A stretch of 5,914 nucleotides of DNA from DASUBV01 sp035763085 (GTDB taxonomy: Bacteria; Actinomycetota; Actinomycetes; Streptosporangiales; Streptosporangiaceae), in the NCBI GenBank assembly GCA_035763085.1, contig DASUBV010000013.1, positions 1 to 5,914 on the forward strand, given 5' to 3'. The number at the start of each line of letters is the position of its first letter. Within the stretch, counting starts at the first letter, position 1. Positions 1-5,864 of this stretch are shown piece by piece. The notes beneath the pieces are model-generated. The model made no database searches. It was given only the letters and a program-made list of their open reading frames with translations, and had not been told where the DNA came from. The position numbers were made by a program, and so were the translations under genes.

Positions 1-109
1 CGGCCCAGCCGCCTGCGGTCCGGGCGCCTCCGGTCCGCGCCCCGCCCCGCCCGTCCTCCTGCCGGCCCCGCCGGCGTCCCGCCCGCCTCCCGGTCCGCGC
101 CCAGTTGCG
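1..109. other. C-rich low-complexity stretch, no gene assigned
   Basis: The plus strand is strongly C-rich and low in complexity. The decamer CGGTCCGCGC occurs at 31-40 and again at 91-100, exactly 60 bp apart, with similar flanks (GCCTC before, CCC after), and a related CGGTCCGGGC lies at 16-25. All three plus-strand frames are open from the window edge and close at 111-113, 125-127 and 130-132, giving Pro/Ala/Arg-rich peptides. The stretch could be the tail of an upstream plus-strand gene with a low-complexity C-terminus, or simply non-coding GC-rich DNA. I see no recognisable domain on either strand. Confidence 0.4.
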
Positions 110-181
110 GTGATAACAGCAAGATGAGCTGAGCGCCGCTGCAGGCGCCCGGCCCGGCCTCACCGACGTGATAACAGCAAG
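110..181. repeat. Two direct copies of a 14-bp repeat, 58 bp apart
   Basis: GTGATAACAGCAAG occurs identically at 110-123 and 168-181. Its AT content stands out from the GC-rich surroundings, so a chance repeat of this length is unlikely. The copies lie about 150-220 bp upstream of the MMPL start and upstream of the putative promoter island, a position compatible with tandem binding sites for a regulator. The first copy is preceded by AGTTGC (103-108), so that TTGC and GCAA flank a TGATA core. This resembles the AGTTGC/TGATA/GCAA dyad in front of the MFS gene, but the second copy lacks the left arm. The regulatory role is inferred. Confidence 0.5.
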
Positions 182-202
182 TGGGGTGGCGCTGAGCTGG
201 GG

Positions 203-244
203 AAACTTTTACTAAATTAGCCGAGCATGTCCGGAACTCCGGAC
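203..244 (+). promoter_or_regulatory. Putative promoter island with operator-like dyad upstream of the MMPL gene
   Basis: Bases 203-219 are an abrupt AT-rich island (AAACTTTTACTAAATTA). It contains a TANNNT-type -10 candidate, TAAATT at 213-218, and a small odd palindrome CTAAATTAG at 212-220; no convincing -35 is visible. Ten bases further on is a perfect dyad, GTCCGGA-AC-TCCGGAC at 229-244, with 7-bp arms and a 2-nt centre. If TAAATT is the -10, the dyad falls just after the transcription start, where a repressor operator often sits, and the MMPL mRNA would have a leader of about 110 nt. The dyad could instead form an RNA hairpin with an AACT loop. Confidence 0.45.
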
Positions 245-333
245 CTGGCTGATACGTTGCGGCAAGCGAGCCCCCGAGCCCAGACCCTTGTTCGGGCGGA
301 GCCCAGTGCCCCCGCACAGAGACAGCCCGCCCC

Positions 334-2616
334 ATGCGCCAGCGCCCCGCTGCGTCCTGCCCGCGCCCGCCGCTCGTCGAGCGGATCGCCTGCTGGTCGG
401 TCCGGCATCGCAAGACGGCCGTGCTGGGCTGGCTGGCCTTCGTCGCTGTCGCGGTGATCATCGGCCAGGCCGCCGGCACCTCCCGGGTCCAGCAGTATGA
501 CCCCGGCCAGTCGGGCCAGGCCGAGCGGATGCTGAGCCGGCTGCACGTGACGTCGCCGCCCGCCGAGTCGGTGCTGATCCAGGCGCGGCACCGGGCCGGG
601 GCGGTGCTGACCACGGCCGGCGGCCCGGCGGGCGAGGTGCGGCAGGCCGCCCGGGAGGTAGCCGGCGCCCTGGCCGGGCTGCCGCGCGCTGCGGCCCGCA
701 TCCGCTCGCCGTTCTCGCCGGGCGGCGGCGCGCTGCTGTCGGCCGACCGCCGCGCCGCCCTGGTCACCTTCGAGGTGGCCGGGCCGGGCCGGGCGGCGGG
801 TTCCGCCGTCGCGGCCGACCTGGCCGCGGTGGCCCGGGTCCAGGCCCGCCATCCCGGCCTGACCATCGCCGAGGCGGGTGCGGCCAGCACCAGCCGGGCC
901 GCCGGCATCATGCTCGGGCACGACTTCCACAAGGCGCGGAACACCACGATCCCGCTGACGCTGATCCTGCTGGCGGGCGTGTTCGGCGCGCTGATCGCGG
1001 CCGGGATCCCGGTGCTGCTGGCCGCCACGGCGGTGACGGCGGCGATCTCACTGCTGGCCATCCCCGGCCAGTGGCTGCCGGTCAGCGGCGGCACCTCGGA
1101 GATCGTGCTGGTCATCGGCATGGCCGTGGGCGTCGACTACACGCTGTTCTACCTGCGCCGAGAGCGCGAGGAACGGGCCGGGGGCCGGTCCCGGCCCGCG
1201 GCGCTGGCCATCGCGGCCGCCACCTCGGGGCGGGCCATCGTGATCTCCGGGGTCACCGTGATGATCTCGCTGGCCGGGCTGTTCCTGTCCGGGCTCAACA
1301 TCTTCACCGGCATCTCGGCCGGGACGATCATGGTGGTGGGCGTGACCGTGCTCGGCTCGGTCACCTTCCTGCCCGCGCTGCTGTCCTGGCTGGGCCCGTG
1401 GACCGACCGCGGCCGGCTGCCCTGGCTGGGCCGCCGCCGGTGCACCGCTACCTCCTCCCGGCTGTGGGAGGGGCTGGCCCGGCGCGTGGTGCGGCGGCCG
1501 GCCGCGTGGGGCGTGGCGGGGATCATCGCGCTGCTGGCGCTGGGCGCCCCGGCACTGGGCATGCGCCTCGCCTCGCCGGCCGTCGACCTGCCGTCCAGCC
1601 TGCCGGTGGTCCGCACGCTCAGCCAGATTCAGGCCGAGTTTCCCGGCCGGCCCGCCCCGGCCGAGGTGGTCGTGACCGGCGCGCACCTGCGGGACGCGGC
1701 GGTGCAGCGCGGCGTGGCCCGGCTAGCCGCCAGCGCGTCGGTGCGCGGACCGGTGCGCGGCCCGGTCACGGGCCGGCTGGTCGACGGCGGCCGGGGGATG
1801 GTGCTGCAGGTGCCGCTGGCCGGCGACGGCACCGGCCGGGTCACCCGGGATGCGGTGCTGGCGCTGCGCGACCGGGTGCTGCCGGCCACCCTGGGCCGGG
1901 CCGGGGTGACCTACGCGGTGACCGGCCCCGCGGCGGGCAACCTCGACCTGGACTCGGCCCTGCACTCGCGTACCCCGCTGGTGTTCGCGGTGGTGGCCGG
2001 GCTGGCGTTCGTGGTGCTGCTGTGCGCGTTCGGCAGCCTGGCCATCCCGCTGGTGTCCATCGGGCTGAACCTGCTGTCTGTGGGAGCCGCGTACGGGGTC
2101 GTCACCCTGATCTTCCAGGACGGTCATCTCCAGGGCCCGCTCGGGTTCTCCTCGTTCGGCGCCATCATCCCGTGGGTCCCGCTGTTCTCGTTCGTCCTGC
2201 TCTTCGGCCTCAGCATGGACTATCAGGTGTTCATCCTCTGCCGGATCCGGGAGCTGTGGTGCTCCGGGCTGCCCGGCCGGGCCGCGGTGGTGCACGGCAT
2301 CGGCGCCAGCGCCGGGGTGGTCACCAGCGCGGCGGTGATCATGGTCGCGGTGTTCTCGCTGTTCGCCACCCTGTCCGGGATCGACGTGAAGATGCTGGGC
2401 GTGGGCCTGTCGGTCGCGGTGCTGGTGGACGCCACGCTGGTGCGCGGGGTGATCCTGCCCGCCGCGCTGGCGCTGCTCGGCGAGCGGGCCTGGTACCTGC
2501 CCCGCTGGCTGGCCTGGCTGCCGGGGAGCGGCCTGGCCGGCCAGCGGGAGCCCGGGTCTCAGCCGGCCGCTGCGCGGCCCGAGGCGGCGGCAGCCGGGTC
2601 GGCCCCGGCCGGCTGA
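334..2616 (+). CDS. MMPL/RND-superfamily transporter
   Basis: Encodes a 760-residue inner-membrane exporter of the MMPL branch of the RND superfamily. These use the proton gradient to move lipids, lipid-linked metabolites or hydrophobic drugs; the substrate here is unknown. Two homologous halves are visible. A first membrane helix spans about residues 28-45. An extracytoplasmic domain of about 150 residues follows, then a helix cluster at about 205-355 containing GVDY (D268-Y269). A second helix (390-408) and a second external domain (about 410-545) precede a helix cluster at about 547-715 containing SMDY (D629-Y630). These two Asp-Tyr pairs match the proton-relay pairs described in mycobacterial MmpL3. 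The tail 'VDATLVRG...LGERAWYLPRWL' (699-726) is typical of the family, followed by a short Ala/Pro-rich end. ATG 334 is the first usual start codon after the in-frame TGA at 250-252. Its SD is weak, but 'LVERIACWSVRHRK' directly after it matches the usual family N-terminus. The last 58 bp overlap the convergent MFS gene. Confidence 0.93.
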   Translation: MRQRPAASCPRPPLVERIACWSVRHRKTAVLGWLAFVAVAVIIGQAAGTSRVQQYDPGQSGQAERMLSRLHVTSPPAESVLIQARHRAGAVLTTAGGPAGEVRQAAREVAGALAGLPRAAARIRSPFSPGGGALLSADRRAALVTFEVAGPGRAAGSAVAADLAAVARVQARHPGLTIAEAGAASTSRAAGIMLGHDFHKARNTTIPLTLILLAGVFGALIAAGIPVLLAATAVTAAISLLAIPGQWLPVSGGTSEIVLVIGMAVGVDYTLFYLRREREERAGGRSRPAALAIAAATSGRAIVISGVTVMISLAGLFLSGLNIFTGISAGTIMVVGVTVLGSVTFLPALLSWLGPWTDRGRLPWLGRRRCTATSSRLWEGLARRVVRRPAAWGVAGIIALLALGAPALGMRLASPAVDLPSSLPVVRTLSQIQAEFPGRPAPAEVVVTGAHLRDAAVQRGVARLAASASVRGPVRGPVTGRLVDGGRGMVLQVPLAGDGTGRVTRDAVLALRDRVLPATLGRAGVTYAVTGPAAGNLDLDSALHSRTPLVFAVVAGLAFVVLLCAFGSLAIPLVSIGLNLLSVGAAYGVVTLIFQDGHLQGPLGFSSFGAIIPWVPLFSFVLLFGLSMDYQVFILCRIRELWCSGLPGRAAVVHGIGASAGVVTSAAVIMVAVFSLFATLSGIDVKMLGVGLSVAVLVDATLVRGVILPAALALLGERAWYLPRWLAWLPGSGLAGQREPGSQPAAARPEAAAAGSAPAG

Positions 2617-4352
2617 GCGGCGGCGGGCTCGCGGGCGGCCTTCGCCGGCCCGGGCTGCACGCCGTGCACGTACTTGCCGCCGCGCAGCAGCGAGGCTACG
2701 GCCGCGATCAGGCACGCGGCGATCGCGAAGTCGAACGCGATGGCCAGGCCGCTGGAGAACGGGCCCGCGATCAGCGACGGGAAGAAGGTGTGCCCGGTCA
2801 GGAAGGCGGCGTGGCTGGCGGGCAGCTTGTCCAGCGTGTGGCCGAGCAGCGTCTGCACCGGGTTGTAGCCCAGCAGCGCGGCGAACAAGATGGCCACCGG
2901 CGGCAGCGCCGCGACCCGCGCCGCGTCGGCGTGCGGCACGCCCTGGGCGGTCAGGCCGTGGGTGAGCGCGGGCGGCAGCGTTCCGGCCAGGCCCAGGATG
3001 ATCAGCGTGAAGAAGATGCCGATCGACAGCACCATCGCCGAGTTCTGGAAGGTCGCGCTCATCCCGGCGCCGACGCCGCGCTGCTCGGGCGGCAGGCTGT
3101 TCATGATCCCGGCCCGGTTGGGCGCGGCGAACAGGCCCATGCCCAGGCCGTTGACCAGCAGGATGAGGGCGAACTGCCAGTAGGTGAAGTTCACCGGGAG
3201 CTGCTGCAGGGCCAGGAACGAGCCGGCCGCCACGATCATGCCGCCGGTGGAGAACGCCCGGGCGCCGAAGCGGTCAGACAGGTATCCCGACAGCGGGCCG
3301 GCGATCAGGAACCCGGCGGTCAGCGGCAGCATCGCGATGCCGGCCCACAGCGGGGTCTGGCTGAAGCTGTAGCCGTGGATCGGCAGGTAGATGCCCTGCA
3401 GCCAGATGATCAGAATGAACATCAGGCCGCCGCGGCCCAGGCCCGCCAGCAGGCTGGCCAGGTTCCCGGCGGTGAACGCGCGGATCCGCAGCAGGCTGAG
3501 CCGGAACATCGGCTCGGTCACCCGGGTCTCGATGACGCAGAACAGGGCCAGCACGATCACGCCGCCCACCAGCAGCGTCAGCACCAGCGGGCTCATCCAG
3601 CCCATGGTGTGCCCGCCGTAGGGCTGGATCCCGTAGGTGATCCCGACCAGCACGGCGATCAGGCCGGCCGCGAACGTGATGTTGCCCCACCAGTCCAGCC
3701 GGGCCGCCTTGCGGACGCCCAGCTCGCGCAGCATGCGGTAGGACCAGATGGTGCCCAGCACGCCGAACGGGACCGACACCAGGAACACCAGGCGCCAGTC
3801 GACCGGGCCGAGGATGCCGCCGAGCACCAGGCCGATGAACGAGCCGGCGATGCCGGCTACCTGGTTCAGGCCGAGCGCCAGCCCGCGCTGGTCGACGGGG
3901 AAGGCGTCGGTGAGGATGGCGCTGGAGTTGGCCATCAGCATGGCGCCGCCGACGCCCTGGGCGATCCGCATCACGATCAGCCACCAGGCGGCGGCATTGC
4001 CGTGCAGCCAGGTCACCGTGAGCAGCACGGAGAACAACGCGAACAGGGCGAAGCCCAGGTTGTACATCCGGACCCGGCCGAACATGTCGCCGAGCCGGCC
4101 GAAGCTGACCACCAGCACGGCGGTGACCACCAGGTAGCCCATCAGCAGCCACAGCAGCAGCCCGGTGTTGCCCGGCTGCAGCGGGTTCACGCCGATGCCG
4201 CGGAAGATGTCCGGCAGCGCGATCAGCATGATCGAGGCGTTGATGGTGGCCATCAGGACGCCCAGCGTGGTGTTGGACAGGGCGATCCACTTGTAATGCG
4301 GGCCCGGTGCGGCCTGGTCGCTGAGCGACCCGAGCGCTGCAATGGACGGCAC
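2559..4352 (-). CDS. DHA2-type (EmrB/QacA-like) 14-TM MFS drug exporter
   Basis: Encodes a 597-residue major facilitator superfamily protein of the drug:H+ antiporter-2 type, expected in the cytoplasmic membrane and exporting small, often hydrophobic or cationic compounds; the substrate cannot be predicted. Visible marks are motif A, GRLGDMFGRVRMY (85-97), in the TM2-TM3 loop; motif B with R129 in RIAQGVGGA; a motif C-like helix GIAGSFIGLVLGG (167-179), where the usual Gly-Pro is Gly-Ser; and WRLVFLVSVPFG (186-197), typical of DHA2. A second motif A-like loop, GYLSDRFGARAF, lies at 356-367. The TM1 'LDxTIVNVALP' motif reads INASIMLIALP (37-47), with Asn38 in place of the membrane Asp. A long loop with a possible re-entrant segment (about 457-525) precedes the last helix, and an Ala/Pro-rich cytoplasmic tail starts at about 560. 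The GTG start follows an SD. The gene probably has its own promoter, with a strong dyad upstream. Confidence 0.92.
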   Translation of the reverse strand: MPSIAALGSLSDQAAPGPHYKWIALSNTTLGVLMATINASIMLIALPDIFRGIGVNPLQPGNTGLLLWLLMGYLVVTAVLVVSFGRLGDMFGRVRMYNLGFALFALFSVLLTVTWLHGNAAAWWLIVMRIAQGVGGAMLMANSSAILTDAFPVDQRGLALGLNQVAGIAGSFIGLVLGGILGPVDWRLVFLVSVPFGVLGTIWSYRMLRELGVRKAARLDWWGNITFAAGLIAVLVGITYGIQPYGGHTMGWMSPLVLTLLVGGVIVLALFCVIETRVTEPMFRLSLLRIRAFTAGNLASLLAGLGRGGLMFILIIWLQGIYLPIHGYSFSQTPLWAGIAMLPLTAGFLIAGPLSGYLSDRFGARAFSTGGMIVAAGSFLALQQLPVNFTYWQFALILLVNGLGMGLFAAPNRAGIMNSLPPEQRGVGAGMSATFQNSAMVLSIGIFFTLIILGLAGTLPPALTHGLTAQGVPHADAARVAALPPVAILFAALLGYNPVQTLLGHTLDKLPASHAAFLTGHTFFPSLIAGPFSSGLAIAFDFAIAACLIAAVASLLRGGKYVHGVQPGPAKAAREPAAAQPAGADPAAAASGRAAAG

Positions 4353-4364
4353 GAAGGTCCTTCC
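4350..4364 (-). promoter_or_regulatory. Ribosome-binding site and GTG start of the MFS gene
   Basis: Reading the minus strand, GGAAGGA (4364-4358) lies 5 nt before the GTG at 4352-4350, which decides the start. The SD is the left half of an 11-bp odd palindrome, GAAGG-A-CCTTC (plus-strand 4353-4363), so the SD and its spacer can pair with each other. The hairpin would be short (4 bp around a 3-nt loop) but could lower translation. Confidence 0.7.
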
Positions 4365-4380
4365 AGATCGGAAATGTCCG

Positions 4381-4395
4381 GCGGCCTGAGGCCGC
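4381..4395 (-). other. Leader hairpin upstream of the MFS gene
   Basis: GCGGCC-TGA-GGCCGC (plus-strand reading) is a perfect 6-bp stem with a 3-nt loop, lying 29 bp before the MFS start codon and downstream of the operator-like dyad. In the transcript it would fold stably in the 5' leader. It has no U tract, so attenuation is not obvious. In such GC-rich DNA short perfect stems also arise by chance. Confidence 0.4.
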
Positions 4396-4433
4396 GGCGG
4401 CGGACTACGCCGTCAGCCCGACGGTACCGCTGA

Positions 4434-4453
4434 TAGTTGCTTGATAGCAACTA
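4434..4453 (-). promoter_or_regulatory. 20-bp perfect dyad, probable repressor operator for the MFS gene
   Basis: TAGTTGCTTGATAGCAACTA has perfect 7-bp arms, TAGTTGC and GCAACTA, around a 6-bp centre, and it is AT-rich in an otherwise GC-rich intergenic region. It ends 82 bp before the MFS start. Drug exporters of this class are commonly controlled by MarR- or TetR-type repressors that bind dyads of about this size, and TTGC...GCAA half-sites would fit a MarR-type site; this assignment is inferred. On the minus strand a TATCCT (4465-4460) just upstream could be the -10, with GTGACC (4490-4485) as a poor -35 at 19-bp spacing. The dyad would then cover the transcription start. No regulator gene lies in the window. 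Confidence 0.65.
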
Positions 4454-4500
4454 ATGATCAGGATAGGGCATTTCCCCCCGGGCCGGTCACCGGGCAGGCG

Positions 4501-4536
4501 GGCGGGCCGGGCCCGCCGCCGGCCCGCGCGGCCGGC
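4501..4536 (-). terminator. Paired GC-rich hairpins after the oxidoreductase gene
   Basis: Two adjacent perfect stems are present: GGCGGGC-CGG-GCCCGCC at 4501-4517, and GCCGGCC-CGCGC-GGCCGGC at 4518-4536. They begin 27 bp beyond the stop codon of the oxidoreductase remnant and precede the MFS promoter region. Neither is followed by a clear U tract, as is common for terminators in high-GC actinomycetes. They probably separate the two minus-strand transcription units. The same base composition also makes such stems likelier by chance. Confidence 0.5.
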
Positions 4537-4562
4537 TGCCGGTCACGGCGGCCCGCTGCGCC

Positions 4563-5738
4563 TCAGCCCAGGTGATGGACCTCCTGCAGGCCGTAGACCG
4601 GGACCGGGATGCCGGCCTGGCGGGCCTTGAGCTGCAGGGCCAGGTACAGCGAGTAATGCCGGGACTGGTGCAGGTTCCCGCCGTGGAACCACAGCCCGTC
4701 CTGCTGGGTCGGCTTCCACATGTTGCGCTGCTCGCCCTCCCACGGGCCGGGATCCTTCCTGGTGTCCGAGCCCAGGCCCCAGCACTTGCCGACCTTGTCG
4801 GCCACCTCCTGCGAGATCAGGTCGGCCGCCCAGCCGTTCATCGAGGTGTAGCCGGTGGCGTAGACCACCAGGTCGGCCGGCAGCTCCTGGCCGCTGTCCA
4901 GCACGACGCAGTCCTCGGTCAGGTGATCGACCTGGCCCTTGGCCAGCTTGATGTCCCCGTTGGCGAGCAGGTCGGCGGACCCGACGTCGATGTAGTAGCC
5001 CGAGCCGCGGCGCAGGTACTTCATGAACAGGCCGGACCCGTCGTCGCCCCAGTCGTGGTCGAACCCGCTGGCCGCCAGCCGCGTGTAGAAGTCCCTGTCC
5101 AGCTCGCGCATCTGCTCATACAGCGGGATCTGGAACTGGTGCATGATCTTGTACGGGATGGAGGCGAAGATCATGTCCGCCTTCTCGGTCGTCACCCCGG
5201 CCGCCACCGCCTCCTCGGAGTACAGCGCGCTGAGCCCGATCTTCATCAGCGTGTCCGAGCGGACGATGTGCGTGGAGGAGCGCTGCACCATCGTCACGTC
5301 CGCGCCGTGCTCCCACAGCGCGCCGCAGATGTCGAAGGCGGAGTTGTTCGAGCCGATGACCACGCACCGGCGGCCGCGGTAGGCATCGGGGCCGGGGTGG
5401 GCGCTGGAGTGGTGCTGCTCGCCGCGGAAGGCCGCCATGCCGGGGAAGGACGGCAGGTTCGGCTTGCCCGACATCCCGGTGGCCAGCACCAGCTGAGCCG
5501 GGCGCAGCTGCACCGGCTGGCCGTCCCGCTGCACGGTGACGGTCCACCGCCCGGCCGCCGGGTCATAGGACGCGCTGGTGGCCTCGGCGCTTGGCCAGTA
5601 GGTCAGTTCCATGATCTTCGTGTAGGACTCGAGCCAGTCGGCGATCTTGTCCTTGGGCGCGAACACCGGCCAGTTGTCGGGGAACTTCAGGTACGGCAGG
5701 TGGTCGTACCAGACCGGGTCGTGCAGGAATGAAATTCC
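4563..5738 (-). pseudogene. 5'-truncated NAD(P)/FAD-dependent flavin monooxygenase-like oxidoreductase
   Basis: The frame carries the C-terminal part of an actinobacterial flavin-containing monooxygenase-like protein; full-length relatives are roughly 600 residues and oxidise small substrates using NADPH, FAD and O2. Recognisable homology begins at LHDPVWYDHLPYLKFPDNWP (from base 5726) and runs to the family-typical C-terminus 'VYGLQEVHHLG'. Counting from the GTG at 5666, one sees the ATG motif LVLATGMSGKPNLP (59-72), the second nucleotide-binding site VIGSNNSAFD (103-112), expected to hold NADPH, 'VTMVQRSSTH' (124-133), and the second ATG motif VVYATGY (267-273). The upstream half, with the FAD-binding GxGxxG and any N-terminal domain, is absent: an in-frame TAG lies at 5741-5739 and no SD precedes GTG 5666. 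The rest has no frameshift. It is probably inactive as it stands. An assembly join at this point could also explain the break. Confidence 0.8.
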
Positions 5739-5788
5739 CTATTGGAGCCCAGGTCAGGCGGCATGTAACGCGTCAATTCGTGACCTCC
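5687..5788 (-). other. Orphan gene start: strong SD, TTG start and a 29-codon frame broken into the oxidoreductase
   Basis: On the minus strand GGAGGT (5788-5783), a near-ideal SD, is followed after 6 nt by TTG (5776-5774); an in-frame ATG follows at 5764-5762. The frame begins MTRYMPPDLGSN and then runs into oxidoreductase DNA in the wrong frame, ending at TGA 5689-5687. The peptide after about codon 14 is therefore junk. It looks like the authentic beginning of a gene whose body has been removed. It may be the lost N-terminus of the oxidoreductase or the start of another gene. The MTRYxxP beginning faintly resembles actinobacterial aldehyde dehydrogenases, but that is too short to rely on. 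Confidence 0.5.
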
Positions 5789-5811
5789 GTGGTGATGGAG
5801 TGGGCGGCGCT

Positions 5812-5835
5812 CAGAACGGCTTAGCGCGCGTTCTG
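5812..5835 (-). promoter_or_regulatory. 7+10+7 inverted repeat upstream of the orphan gene start
   Basis: CAGAACG at 5812-5818 and CGTTCTG at 5829-5835 are perfect inverted arms separated by 10 bp. The dyad ends 35 bp before the TTG start on the minus strand, where an operator for a TetR-like or similar dimeric repressor could lie. No convincing -10/-35 pair is visible around it. The role is inferred from position and symmetry only. Confidence 0.4.
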
Positions 5836-5864
5836 GCGTCCTGGCAGGCTGCCCCACCGAGCCC

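Noticed and set aside
1..104. G-rich minus strand of the leader as a G-quadruplex or CRISPR-like array
   Set aside because: The repeats are few and imperfect with no regular spacers. The G runs are short and are explained by base composition.
227..457. A 76-codon plus-strand frame starting with ATG 227 (MSGTPDLADTLRQ), overlapping the MMPL start
   Set aside because: It has no SD, its second half is Arg/Ser/Ala-rich shadow of the MMPL gene, and its start lies against the dyad at 229-244. A short upstream ORF cannot be excluded, but nothing supports it.
1071..4433. A 1120-codon open frame on the plus strand spanning the MMPL gene, the convergent overlap and the antisense of the MFS gene
   Set aside because: Its translation is low-complexity (Arg/Gly/Ala, then Gln/His/Asp-rich) with no fold or domain. 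It is a by-product of GC-rich codon usage in two well-recognised genes in other frames.
4253..4450. A 65-codon minus-strand frame starting in the operator dyad and overlapping the MFS start
   Set aside because: It begins with TTG inside the dyad without an SD and is out of frame with the MFS gene, which has a good SD and family-matching N-terminus.
4563..5666. Treating GTG 5666 as the true start of a complete 367-residue oxidoreductase
   Set aside because: No SD precedes it, family homology continues upstream in frame to 5726, and the FAD-binding N-terminal region is missing, so it is an internal Val codon of a truncated gene.
4572..5732. A 386-codon plus-strand open frame opposite the oxidoreductase remnant
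   Set aside because: Composition is typical of an antisense shadow (Val/Leu/His/Gly-rich). It shows no motif, while the minus strand shows clear flavoprotein motifs.
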